Part shown: positions 29,316 to 37,915 of the stretch, in pieces
Layout of the letters: each line of letters opens with the position of its first letter
How positions within the stretch are numbered: the stretch's first letter is position 1
Program-made: the position numbers and the translations under genes
NCBI RefSeq assembly: GCF_001467535.1
Contig: NZ_LNZC01000012.1
Coordinates: 366,379-430,378, forward strand
Reading direction: 5' to 3'
From: Legionella worsleiensis
GTDB lineage: Bacteria; Pseudomonadota; Gammaproteobacteria; Legionellales; Legionellaceae
Length of the DNA: 64,000 bases
Notes under the pieces: generated by a model
What the model saw: only the letters and a program-made list of their open reading frames with translations
Told to the model about the DNA's origin: nothing
Database searches by the model: none

Positions 29316-30246
29316 TTTGATTTTTTGTTTAATGGGTCCTACTGCTTCAGGAAAAACGGGATTAGCGTGTGAATTAGTGCAGCATCTTCCCTTTGAAATA
29401 ATCAGTGTCGATTCGGCCATGATATACAAAGAAATGAATATAGGTACCGCAAAACCCTCAACCCAGGAATTGCAACATGCCCCGCATCACTTAATAGACA
29501 TTATAGATCCTGTTGAATCCTACTCGGCAGCCCAATTTTGTACCGATGCCACCTCTCTTTGTCAGGCGATAATTAAAAAAGGCAAAATACCTTTGCTTGT
29601 CGGTGGCACGATGATGTATTTTAATGCGCTCCAAAATGGTTTGTCTCAGCTTCCTGAAGCGAATGGGATGATTCGTAAACAAATAGAAGATGAGGCTGCC
29701 ACGATTGGTTGGGGCGCTCTTCATCAAAAACTGCAAGACATTGATCCCGATACCGCAGGCCGTATTCATGCACATGACGCTCAACGTATCCAGCGCGCCC
29801 TGGAAGTTTATTACGTATCGGGGATGCCTTTATCCCGTTTTCTTGCTGAAAAGAAGCAAAAAACATCATTTCGATTTGTTAATTTTGTATTATTTCCGCA
29901 ACAAAGAGCCTGGCTGCATGAGCGAATCGCCATACGTTTTAAACACATGTTAGATGATGGATTGGTTAAAGAAGTGGAGCAATTACAAAACCGTTGGCCG
30001 TTAGATATGAATATGCCATCAATGCGTTGCGTGGGATACAGGCAAGTTTCTGAGTATCTTCGGGGGGACTATGATTATTCGACTTTGGGTGAAAAAGGAG
30101 TTGCAGCAACAAGACAACTCGCAAAGCGACAGCTAACCTGGTTGCGCCATTGGGATGAGGTTTTTCGTTATGATCCGCAAATTGAGACTTTTAGTAATGA
30201 GATTCTGGCGAAAACCAGGGAAATATTAGATAATGAGCACTCTTAA
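29308..30246 (+). CDS. miaA: tRNA dimethylallyltransferase
   Basis: 312 residues from ATG 29308, with GGAAG 7 bp upstream; an earlier in-frame start at 29287 adds seven residues inside mutL. It has the P-loop MGPTASGKTGLA, the DSAMIYKEMNIGTAKP element, HHLIDIIDP and VGGTMMY. It attaches dimethylallyl to A37 of tRNAs that read UNN codons. hfq, which often follows miaA, is absent here. Confidence 0.93.
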   Translation: MSNLIFCLMGPTASGKTGLACELVQHLPFEIISVDSAMIYKEMNIGTAKPSTQELQHAPHHLIDIIDPVESYSAAQFCTDATSLCQAIIKKGKIPLLVGGTMMYFNALQNGLSQLPEANGMIRKQIEDEAATIGWGALHQKLQDIDPDTAGRIHAHDAQRIQRALEVYYVSGMPLSRFLAEKKQKTSFRFVNFVLFPQQRAWLHERIAIRFKHMLDDGLVKEVEQLQNRWPLDMNMPSMRCVGYRQVSEYLRGDYDYSTLGEKGVAATRQLAKRQLTWLRHWDEVFRYDPQIETFSNEILAKTREILDNEHS

Positions 30247-30272
30247 TTTATTCCATGCCGCAAAGGAACAAC

Positions 30273-30467
30273 ATGTCAAAATCAATTAAAGAACCGGCAA
30301 GTACCCAAAAGAATTATGTCGTGCATCATCATGAGTTACCGCTCAGTTGTCCAACTGATGAAATGGAGTTGTGGAATGCACATCCCAAAGTGTATTTGCC
30401 CATTGAAAAAACCGGAGTAGAAGTTTGCCCCTATTGCGGTTCCCGTTTTGTTTTACAAAATGATTAA
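30273..30467 (+). CDS. Small zinc-finger protein (zf-CHCC/NDUFS6-like)
   Basis: 64 residues from ATG 30273 with AAGGA 6 bp upstream. It contains VVHHHELPLSCPTDEMELWNAHPKVYLPI and ends with VEVCPYCGSRFVLQ. The H-x(n)-C and CPYC arrangement is the zinc-binding pattern of the bacterial proteins related to the 13-kDa (NDUFS6) complex I subunit. Its exact role in bacteria is not settled. The next gene starts inside its last codons. Confidence 0.8.
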   Translation: MSKSIKEPASTQKNYVVHHHELPLSCPTDEMELWNAHPKVYLPIEKTGVEVCPYCGSRFVLQND

Positions 30468-31473
30468 GTCCATCTGTATCGTCAGGCTCTCTGCTTTAGG
30501 GGATGTTCTGATGCTGGTTCCCTTAATCAGAACCCTGCAATCTGGTCTGCCTGATACTCAATTAACCTGGATTATTTCTCGGCCGGCTTATGATCTGGTA
30601 GAGGGAATGGACGGTGTAGAATTTATCGTTATTGATAAACCTAAAACACTGTCTGATTATTGGCAATTTAAAAAACAGATGAGCAGCCGTCAATTTGATG
30701 TTCTGTTAGCTCCTCAGGCCAGTTTGCGCACTAATTTGCTCTATCCTTTAATCAAGGCAAAACGTAAAATTGGCTATGATACGCATCGTGCCAATGATGC
30801 GCACGGATGGTTTGTCAAAGAGCAAATTAATCCAGGGCAGGAGCATACTTTAGAAGGTTTTTTGCGATTTGCAGAACCATTGGGTATCAAGGAACGCATA
30901 ATACGCTGGGATTTGCCGGTAACCTCTGCTGACTATGAGTGGGCGCAAAACCATTTACCGCAACAAGATCCCATCCTGGTTGTTAATCCTGCCGCCAGTA
31001 AACCGGAGCGAAGCTGGCCTGTTGAGCGCTACATTGCCGTGTTGCAACAGGTTATAGAGCGATGGGGGGCGCAAATTGTTTTGACCGGGGGGCCTGGTGA
31101 ATACGATCGTTTTCTTGCTGAGCAAATACGGCAGGTTATTCCAGCGACTGATCTGGTTGGAAAAACCAAACCCAAGCAACTCCTGGCAGTTATTAGTTCA
31201 GCCAAGGCAGTACTTTGCCCTGACACTGGACCTTCTCATATGTCTGTAGCAGTCAACACTCCGGTTGTGGCCTTGCATGCAGTCACCAATCCCTTAATCT
31301 CCGGGCCTTATACCTTTCAACATTTGGTTGTTAATCGTTATCCTCAGGCTGTGGAGCACGTGTTGGGTTATTCAATGGCTCAGAATATTTGGGGGACGCA
31401 AGTTCATGGCGATGAAGCAATGAAACTGATCACTGTGGATGATGTCATGAACCAATTGGCGCAAATATTTTAG
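30460..31473 (+). CDS. Glycosyltransferase family 9 (LPS heptosyltransferase-like)
   Basis: 337 residues from the ATG that overlaps the preceding stop by eight bases. GT-B fold: N-terminal IKSICIVRLSALGDVLMLVPL, typical of WaaC/WaaF/RfaQ. The C-terminal nucleotide-sugar site has VVNPAASKPERSWP and LCPDTGPSHMSVAVNTPVVAL, with the D-x-GPSH motif. It probably adds a heptose or related sugar to the lipopolysaccharide core; acceptor and exact donor cannot be told from the sequence. Confidence 0.87.
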   Translation: MIKSICIVRLSALGDVLMLVPLIRTLQSGLPDTQLTWIISRPAYDLVEGMDGVEFIVIDKPKTLSDYWQFKKQMSSRQFDVLLAPQASLRTNLLYPLIKAKRKIGYDTHRANDAHGWFVKEQINPGQEHTLEGFLRFAEPLGIKERIIRWDLPVTSADYEWAQNHLPQQDPILVVNPAASKPERSWPVERYIAVLQQVIERWGAQIVLTGGPGEYDRFLAEQIRQVIPATDLVGKTKPKQLLAVISSAKAVLCPDTGPSHMSVAVNTPVVALHAVTNPLISGPYTFQHLVVNRYPQAVEHVLGYSMAQNIWGTQVHGDEAMKLITVDDVMNQLAQIF

Positions 31474-31567
31474 TCAGGTGTTGCGCTATGGAATTGTGAA
31501 CTGGTGTGCAAAATAGTGATCTTTGAACTAGACTTTAAATTACACGGCTTTTTCAAGGATGATTATT

Positions 31568-31834
31568 ATGGCTGCTACGAAATCAAAAGTTGTAAACACC
31601 AACCAAAAATCCCAAAGCGCTCATGTTGCCGCTGCTGCCGAGGAGCTGCTTCATGAAGGGAAAAAGTTTGCTCGTGAAGTATATCATGAGGGAGTCAACA
31701 AAGTTGCGGATGCTGAAGAAACCGTTAAGGAATATTCTGATAAACTGGTACAGAAAATTCAGGAAAAACCGCTGACTTCAGTATTGGTCGCAGCAGGCGT
31801 GGGTATGCTGTTGGCTGCATTTTTTAAAAAATGA
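31568..31834 (+). CDS. DUF883 (YqjD/ElaB-like) membrane-anchored protein
   Basis: 88 residues from ATG 31568 with AAGGA 8 bp upstream. An amphipathic, charged N-terminal helix (about 20-65) is followed by a glycine-containing membrane segment near the end (TSVLVAAGVGMLLAAFFKK). In E. coli such tail-anchored proteins bind ribosomes in stationary phase. It overlaps the next gene by four bases. Confidence 0.85.
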   Translation: MAATKSKVVNTNQKSQSAHVAAAAEELLHEGKKFAREVYHEGVNKVADAEETVKEYSDKLVQKIQEKPLTSVLVAAGVGMLLAAFFKK

Positions 31835-32271
31835 TTACTTGGCTGCACCATTTGGAAGGGTACCTCACTGAGTACTTCAGTCTTGGAAAAACCTTTTTAA
31901 AACTCATCCGATATGAAACCAGGCTGGCTGGACAAAGTATCATCCCCCTGGTTTTAACTCTTTGTATGTTCTTTGTTATTCTGATTACCACCTGGTTTAC
32001 CATGGCTGTCTTGTTTGGATGTGGTGTTTATGCCTTGTCGGGTAGTTTTGCGGTATCTTGTTCTGCGGTTTTGGTACTTAATCTCCTTATTTTATTTATT
32101 TTGATGCAGTACTTAACGTTTAATTTAAAAAATATGAGTTTTATCAATACCAGGGAATTTCTTTCTAATGCTGAGCTTAATAAACATGAACTTACGGAAC
32201 CAGACGAAAAAAGAGATAGTGTTGATAACAAAACAATTAAAAATTCATCAACACCGATTACACCGGCATAA
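31831..32271 (+). CDS. YqjE/phage-holin-like membrane protein
   Basis: 146 residues. Two closely spaced membrane segments (about 35-60 and 68-92: IIPLVLTLCMFFVILITTWF and a second one ending LLILFILMQYL) are followed by a polar tail rich in Asn, Glu and Lys. It follows a YqjD-like gene, as yqjE does in E. coli. Function unknown. The downstream gene begins well inside this one, in another frame. Confidence 0.75.
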   Translation: MITWLHHLEGYLTEYFSLGKTFLKLIRYETRLAGQSIIPLVLTLCMFFVILITTWFTMAVLFGCGVYALSGSFAVSCSAVLVLNLLILFILMQYLTFNLKNMSFINTREFLSNAELNKHELTEPDEKRDSVDNKTIKNSSTPITPA

Positions 32272-32521
32272 ATCTTATTTAAGTAATACCCTGCATCAAT
32301 ACGGTATCTACTTTGCCGTTTTGTTGAGTCCTGCCGCATTTATTGCACTGAAATACCCTCAATCAAGGCGTTATTTTTATTTGGTGTTGAATGGTCTTTT
32401 ATTTATAACACCACGTATTATGCACAACAATGTCAAAAAAAAAGATAACTTGCCCGCTATTTTAATACAACCATTGATTACTGGTATACTGACACTTTTA
32501 GTAAATATGTTGAAGCGCTAA
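32186..32521 (+). CDS. Hypothetical YqjK-position protein
   Basis: About 111 residues from ATG 32186; ATG 32168 is also possible, as are GTG/TTG codons near 32219. It overlaps the previous gene by more than 80 bp in a different frame. A Lys/Asn/Gln-rich N-terminus is followed by a hydrophobic stretch (YGIYFAVLLSPAAFIALKYP) and a second one (YFYLVLNGLLFITPR). Position matches yqjK after yqjDE. I do not recognise the sequence, and the start is uncertain. Confidence 0.5.
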   Translation: MNLRNQTKKEIVLITKQLKIHQHRLHRHKSYLSNTLHQYGIYFAVLLSPAAFIALKYPQSRRYFYLVLNGLLFITPRIMHNNVKKKDNLPAILIQPLITGILTLLVNMLKR

Positions 32522-32640
32522 AAGAAATAGAGTCAGATATTGATAAACTGCTTTTGTTATCATCTCCTGGCTATAGGTATTACCAGAGAGCAAAAAGCAA
32601 ACCATAACCCTCTTGATATTTTGGGTAGCCTACTCCCGGG

Positions 32641-35148
32641 CTAGGTTCTGTTCGATACTTGGCTTGCTTTTTCTTCGGTACATCTCGATGGTTTATCAGC
32701 CTTTGCAGCGGCTCGTGAGCATATGTTCCATAGATAACTTGAATGATGAGGATCAGGATTTGGATGAGCCCTTGCAACTGTTTTTTGGTGTTTATTGGCT
32801 GTTTTGGCTTGATGCTCTAAAGTTTTGGGGTGCAGTGTTTGATTTGCTGTGCCTGATTGTTCTTTGATTTGTTCTATATCTTGGGGTTGTTGTAAGGGTT
32901 GTTTTTTAAAGCGATAGACATTAAACATAATGAGGCTCGCTTGTATTGCCATTAGAGCAACACCAACTGCTGGATTCAAGGTAATGCCCACTGCTACCAG
33001 TAATCCACCTGCAAGGAGTATTGCAGCTGTATTGTAGATAAGGCTAAAAAGCAAATTTTCTCTTATATTGGACACTGTTTGTTGAGAAACAGAAAACGTA
33101 TTGATAATAGGCAATAAAGTATTCTTCTGAATAACTGCTCCGGCGTGTTGTTGGGTTAATTCATCACTGTCTTGAGAGAGTACTGCTATGCCCAGATCGC
33201 TTGCGGCTATAGCTGGGGCATCATTAGCTGCATCTCCTACCATTGCTACTTTGTGTCCTTTGCGTTGCAAAATTTTTAAATAAGCCGGTTTGGATTTATC
33301 TCCATCTACCAAAGATCTGGCCAGAGCATTTGCATGGATATGAGTAATTCCTAAGGCTTTTGCATAGCGAGCGGCAGTATGGTGATCCGCTCCAGTACAT
33401 AAATGTACTGTTTTGCCCATCTCGGTCAATGTTTTGATGGTTTTGTATGAATCCTTGCGAAGCGGATCAGTGATGATGATGTATCCTAAGAGTTTTTTGT
33501 CTTGGGCTAGAAGTACAAGACTGTCTCCAGCTTCTAATTTTAGCGTTTTTTCCAGATGTGCGGTTGAAATCCCCATTTCGTTCATCAATGCAGGACTTCC
33601 TATTAAGTAGTGTTTATCGTTGATACTCCCCTGGATGCCTGAATGATGGGGAGATAGAGATTTTGTAGCCGTTAATTTTTTTATGGGATGTTTATTGCAA
33701 AAGGCATGAATTGATTTACCTACCGGATGACTTGAATCATCCTCCAAGGCGGAGCACAAGGCCAGAAAATCATCGCAGGTTACAGGTGCATTATCAAGCA
33801 CTGCATAATGCTTTACTGCGGGAACTCCTTCAGTGAGCGTACCGTTTAAATCAAAGACTATGGTATCTATTTGTTCTGCTTCTTGCAGTACTTTGGAGTT
33901 TTTAAATGTTACTCCATGTTCTGCTGCTTTATGAATGCCGGTTTTTACTGCCAGCGGGATGATTAAACCCAGAGTACAAGGACAGGCTGAAACCAGAACG
34001 GATATCGCACATTGGATTGCAATTGCCGGAGGGAAGAATAGTCCTAAAATAATGCCCGAACTTATTGCCAGAGTTATCACCATGGGAACAAAATAGGAAA
34101 GAAGTTGACCTGTTTTTATTTCCAGAGGTGCTTTTTCGTGAATGGATTGTTCAATTCCTTCATCAAGACGGGCAAGGTATGATTGGGCAGCCGGCCTTGA
34201 AACACAAATGGTTAAGGGAGATGTATTTTCTGCCAGACGCATGCCGGCAAGGACTTTTTGCCCTTTGCGAGCATGTTGAGGCAATATTGCACCGGTGATG
34301 ATGGTGGTGTAGATGCTGCTTTCATTCTCGCACTCTCCATCTAAAGGAATGATTTCGCCTGGCATGATGATGATGCGATCACCAGCCTTAATCTGCAGCA
34401 AGTCTGTTTCTTGTGCGTCTTCAGACAAAGCCAGCCGTACCGATTTGGGCGCTCTATCTTGAAAGCGTGATGATGAGATTTTTTCTTTGATGGTTTCCTC
34501 TATAGCAATGCCTATATGCCTGAACCCATAAATAAGTAATCCTGCTTCAAACATCATGGGAAGCCAGGGGACAAAAAATGCGGCAACAGAGACAATCATC
34601 ACCGAAATGGTGCTAATAGCAAACAAGGTATCCATTGTTGGGCTTTGTAAGGTGATTAATTTTTTCCAAGCTTCATAATAAGAACGTGCCCCAAGTAATA
34701 CAGTAAGTGCACTGCTTAAACAGGCAATAGGAATCATGGCGATTAGGGGTAATCCCCCCATGGTCAGGCTCAGTGCAAGTAATGCAATTCCTGAAATACA
34801 TCCTAAAGCGCCAAGAAGCCAATGAGACTTGAGAATTTTTTTTCTTTGTTCGAACTGCGACGCAATAGTTTTTGCCGATATAGTCTCTGCATACTGAGCG
34901 TCTTCACAGGTATATTTTAAATCTTCTATATAACCTTTTATGCTATTCCACTTTTTTAAGTGTTGTTCAGCAGAAAGGTCTTCTTCATTAGTAAAAGTAA
35001 TGGTGAGTTTTTTTGGATCAGGTTCTGTTACCTTCACATCAAAAGTTTCTATTTCCCCTAAATCCATTGCCTTTAAATAAGATTCTAATGTTGAACTACA
35101 ACTGGTGCAGGTCATCCCGGAGACATAAAAAATATAGGGTTTGGGCAT
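32641..35148 (-). CDS. P1B-type ATPase with degenerate catalytic motifs
   Basis: 835 residues. An N-terminal heavy-metal-associated domain (GMTCTSC, residues 11-17), membrane helices, CPC in the transport helix (SACPCTLGLIIP), then the P domain. The phosphorylation motif is D433-L-N-G-T instead of DKTGT, the actuator motif is T285-G-A instead of TGE, and the hinge is G638-D-A-A-N-D instead of GDGxND. The HP of the N domain is kept (DSSHPVGKS). Loss of the actuator glutamate should slow or prevent dephosphorylation, so this may not be a normal Cu+ pump. The last 90 residues (Gln/His/Pro/Lys-rich) are an unusual extension. It has no obvious operon partner. Confidence 0.85.
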   Translation of the reverse strand: MPKPYIFYVSGMTCTSCSSTLESYLKAMDLGEIETFDVKVTEPDPKKLTITFTNEEDLSAEQHLKKWNSIKGYIEDLKYTCEDAQYAETISAKTIASQFEQRKKILKSHWLLGALGCISGIALLALSLTMGGLPLIAMIPIACLSSALTVLLGARSYYEAWKKLITLQSPTMDTLFAISTISVMIVSVAAFFVPWLPMMFEAGLLIYGFRHIGIAIEETIKEKISSSRFQDRAPKSVRLALSEDAQETDLLQIKAGDRIIIMPGEIIPLDGECENESSIYTTIITGAILPQHARKGQKVLAGMRLAENTSPLTICVSRPAAQSYLARLDEGIEQSIHEKAPLEIKTGQLLSYFVPMVITLAISSGIILGLFFPPAIAIQCAISVLVSACPCTLGLIIPLAVKTGIHKAAEHGVTFKNSKVLQEAEQIDTIVFDLNGTLTEGVPAVKHYAVLDNAPVTCDDFLALCSALEDDSSHPVGKSIHAFCNKHPIKKLTATKSLSPHHSGIQGSINDKHYLIGSPALMNEMGISTAHLEKTLKLEAGDSLVLLAQDKKLLGYIIITDPLRKDSYKTIKTLTEMGKTVHLCTGADHHTAARYAKALGITHIHANALARSLVDGDKSKPAYLKILQRKGHKVAMVGDAANDAPAIAASDLGIAVLSQDSDELTQQHAGAVIQKNTLLPIINTFSVSQQTVSNIRENLLFSLIYNTAAILLAGGLLVAVGITLNPAVGVALMAIQASLIMFNVYRFKKQPLQQPQDIEQIKEQSGTANQTLHPKTLEHQAKTANKHQKTVARAHPNPDPHHSSYLWNICSRAAAKADKPSRCTEEKASQVSNRT

Positions 35149-35506
35149 AACAGCTCACTTTTTTAAAAGTTAACGCATCTTTATGCGAATCGTTCCTTGT
35201 CAGATACGTTAAAGATTATTGCAAATTTTGTTTGGAATAATACCATATCAGCTATTTTTTGCACCCATGTTTTAGTGCATTTATAGTATGTTAAAAGAAT
35301 ATAAAACATTTCAGGGGATAATTAGTCTGTCTTCATTAAGCACAGGGTTCTGTGAATGCAGTGTAATTGTGATGCCATAGAGAGCATGTCCACATGACAT
35401 GAGTTCAAAATCTCATCGTTTTTATAGGCAAAGGGTTTGGAGGATACCCCGGATAATCCGGGGAGTTTTGATGCAGTATTTTAATCTACTTGAGTTGTGT
35501 CCCTGA
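35149..35506. other. Noncoding stretch between the ATPase gene and icmX
   Basis: This 358-bp gap holds the upstream region of the ATPase gene (A/T-rich, 35160-35330) and, near icmX, a GC-rich hairpin CCCCGGAT-A-ATCCGGGG at 35447-35463. The hairpin has no T run on the icmX side, but it could protect or end that transcript. I see no coding frame, tRNA or repeat here. Confidence 0.5.
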
Positions 35507-36901
35507 TTATTGGGTTCCATCAGAATTGGTTGATTGAGCGTCACTACCTTGAGTACTGAAATCAGCAGAAGGTGCACCGGCTTTTAAATTCTGCATTAAC
35601 ATAATTGTATTGGTTAATAATATCCGCTCCTGCAACTGGCGATCCAGATACATTTGGTAATTGATTTCTGCCAGTAGTACGGCGATTTCTTTTTGAATAG
35701 TCGCCGTAGAGGCCGTATCCAATTGCTGCATCCATTGGGTTGGGAGTCCATCTTGCCCTGTTTGTGCTCTTGGGTTCAAGATTCGCCATGTTGCCATGTT
35801 AAATTCGCTTAATGCCTGACTTGAAACTACTGCCGAGCTGCCATCACCGGCAGAAGGCTGTTGTTGAGGCAGACGTCTGGACATGATGTAATATAAATTA
35901 CTGAAGCCAACGGAGCTTTGGGCTGCGTAAACTCTGAGGCTGTTAAAATAATTACTAATGGTTGCTTGAGCTTGCATTTGTTGTGGATTGGGTGGATTTG
36001 CGTTGGCGTTGCTGGTTGCTAACTGGTATAAATCGCCATAGTCTTTCATTTTGGGTAATGAGGAAGGAGATACGAGGCCTGCGGCATAACGAATAAAATT
36101 GTTCGCAAGTTGAGCCTGAGTTTGAGCGCTTAATCCCGGGTTGCTTCCGGGCTGTGCAGAGGAAGAGCTCGTTCCTGATGAAGAAATTTGATCAGGGGAA
36201 TACAGTAATGGCGCTATTAGCGAGTTACTGTTGAGCTGCGAGATAAATTTTTGATTGTAATCGTAGCTGAAGTATTCAGTGACTTTGGGAATGTAACCCG
36301 AAGTGTTAAAATTAACTTTATCCTGGTAGAGGTATTGGCAGTTTCCTTTATTCCATGCTGAGCCGTCATTATTCATACAGTACGAATAATCAGGAGTTCC
36401 CAGAATATTAAAAACTGCCTGACTTACGGGGTCAGGCAAGAACGAACCGCTGGTTGAACTTTGCTGATCCAGTAAAATAGAAGCAGTAACGCTGGTGTTG
36501 TCTGAGGATGAGCCATCGCCATAATTTTTGAAGGTCGTGTTAGCCAAATCGTTGACTCCTTTGGCTCCAGGAATAGATGTTGGCACAAATTGTTGCATGA
36601 CCTGTCCCATCGCATTGACAGGAATGGCGCCAAAAAAAGTACTGAAAACATAATTCTGAAAAAGACTGGCATCCACCTCATTGAGTAATGCTGAGGTAAA
36701 ATTGCTAGGGGGGGTAGGCGGGTTGTTGGTTGTGAGGTCAAAACCCATAAAACTTCCCAGATTTTTCAAGTAGGTGCTGACATCGCTGTTGTTATTATTT
36801 TGAGTGGGTACATCGAGAATATTATCGGTGGCTGTAACCACAATGGAATAACTACTCAGGCACAACAAAGTAACCAGTGAACATTTTGACAGTAACTTCA
36901 T
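35507..36901 (-). CDS. icmX: Dot/Icm secretion protein IcmX
   Basis: 464 residues, near the usual length (about 466 from memory). An N-terminal signal peptide (LLSKCSLVTLLCLSSYSIVV) leads to a periplasmic protein rich in Asn, Ser and Gln, with several low-complexity segments (for example around residues 240-260). IcmX is needed for the type IVB apparatus and intracellular growth, but its exact role is not settled. It starts one base from the icmW stop, so they are one leftward operon. Confidence 0.93.
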   Translation of the reverse strand: MKLLSKCSLVTLLCLSSYSIVVTATDNILDVPTQNNNNSDVSTYLKNLGSFMGFDLTTNNPPTPPSNFTSALLNEVDASLFQNYVFSTFFGAIPVNAMGQVMQQFVPTSIPGAKGVNDLANTTFKNYGDGSSSDNTSVTASILLDQQSSTSGSFLPDPVSQAVFNILGTPDYSYCMNNDGSAWNKGNCQYLYQDKVNFNTSGYIPKVTEYFSYDYNQKFISQLNSNSLIAPLLYSPDQISSSGTSSSSAQPGSNPGLSAQTQAQLANNFIRYAAGLVSPSSLPKMKDYGDLYQLATSNANANPPNPQQMQAQATISNYFNSLRVYAAQSSVGFSNLYYIMSRRLPQQQPSAGDGSSAVVSSQALSEFNMATWRILNPRAQTGQDGLPTQWMQQLDTASTATIQKEIAVLLAEINYQMYLDRQLQERILLTNTIMLMQNLKAGAPSADFSTQGSDAQSTNSDGTQ

Positions 36902-37356
36902 TATTCATCCCCTTCAAGTGCGCGTAGAACAAGTTTCAGGCGGTATTGACAAAAAACCCGTGATAATAATCGTAAACGTTCGAATATGATGTTTCTCTTG
37001 AGAAAGAAGCCGGCCGCATCATGTGCTCCCATGCTCGTCTCTTCAGCACGAATTAATACTCTTGACGCACTGCCTGGATGCACAGTATCAATCGCCTGCA
37101 ATAAACGTAACCCTCTGCCTGACTTGATATTGCCAACGATTTGAATGAATTTTTCTTCTTCGGCCATGAGTCCCAGATCGATTTTTTCTATATCGTCGAG
37201 TTCTTTGCCCAGTTGCGTCATTGCTTCTTCAAATTCAGGATCGCCGTCTAGTGTCCAGTCCTCGACACTTTCCATAAAAGTAATCACTCTGTAAATCATG
37301 GGATCCAAATATTCAAACCAGTATTTAGCAGATGCTTCGTGACTGAGATCAGGCAT
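36901..37356 (-). CDS. icmW: Dot/Icm adaptor IcmW
   Basis: 151 residues, exactly the known size, soluble and strongly acidic in its first half (DWTLDGDPEFEEAMTQLG). With IcmS (not in this window) it forms the adaptor that loads many effectors onto the coupling protein DotL. It is divergent from icmV across a 103-bp intergenic region and is followed by icmX, the classical Legionella order. Confidence 0.95.
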   Translation of the reverse strand: MPDLSHEASAKYWFEYLDPMIYRVITFMESVEDWTLDGDPEFEEAMTQLGKELDDIEKIDLGLMAEEEKFIQIVGNIKSGRGLRLLQAIDTVHPGSASRVLIRAEETSMGAHDAAGFFLKRNIIFERLRLLSRVFCQYRLKLVLRALEGDE

Positions 37357-37459
37357 TTTTTACTCTTTTTTTACGGTGATAAGTTGATGGACGAATCCAC
37401 TACATACTACTATAGTATATTATGAAGGGTAAAAGTCCATTATTAATAAAGTAAAAAAT
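37357..37459. promoter_or_regulatory. Divergent icmW/icmV regulatory region
   Basis: 103 bp, A/T-rich, between icmW and icmV start codons. In L. pneumophila the regulator CpxR is known to control icmV and icmW through GTAAA repeats. Two GTAAA copies are seen here (about 37429 and 37450), but 17 bp apart rather than the usual short spacing, so a CpxR site is possible but not shown. Confidence 0.45.
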
Positions 37460-37915
37460 ATGAAAAAGAAATCAGGTACGCGAATAGGAAATATGTTCAG
37501 GCGAATTGTTAACATTCGCACTTGGTCTGACTGGGACAGAATGAACGCATTCACCCTTTATCTGATAAACGGCTTTAAGCGTTTGTTTATCAGCCAGAAG
37601 AATGTCGAAGTGGAATCTTTTGATTTGGCGGTTAACAAATTGAAGTTAACTGATGCTGAGTTGCAAGCCAAACAAAATGCCTTGTTTCGGTTGAGCATGG
37701 TGATGTTGACCGTTGCTGGACTGATTTTTTTCTATTCGGGATATCAACTTCTTTACGGCTCAATTAAGGCGGTTGTAGTAAGCTTGGTTGTTATGATGAT
37801 CGCTTTGGTTTTGGCATTTCGCTATCATTTCTGGTACTTCCAAATAAAACATAAAAAATTGGGTTGCACTGTGATAGAGTGGTATAAACAAGGTATCCTG
37901 GGGGAGAACGAATGA
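37460..37915 (+). CDS. icmV: Dot/Icm inner-membrane protein IcmV
   Basis: 151 residues, matching the family. Two adjacent membrane segments lie at about residues 75-93 and 98-118 (LSMVMLTVAGLIFFYSGYQ, then KAVVVSLVVMMIALVLAF), with a short cytoplasmic N-terminal part. It is needed for the secretion system's function. It overlaps dotA by four bases. Confidence 0.95.
   Translation: MKKKSGTRIGNMFRRIVNIRTWSDWDRMNAFTLYLINGFKRLFISQKNVEVESFDLAVNKLKLTDAELQAKQNALFRLSMVMLTVAGLIFFYSGYQLLYGSIKAVVVSLVVMMIALVLAFRYHFWYFQIKHKKLGCTVIEWYKQGILGENE

Noticed and set aside
32613-32867. Plus-strand ORF opposite the ATPase C-terminus
   Set aside because: The ATPase frame is continuous there and the ORF has no ribosome site; treated as a shadow, although the odd Gln/His-rich tail of the ATPase leaves some doubt.
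37425-37455. CpxR box in front of icmV
   Set aside because: Two GTAAA copies are present but too far apart for the usual tandem site; noted only as possible in the regulatory-region entry.
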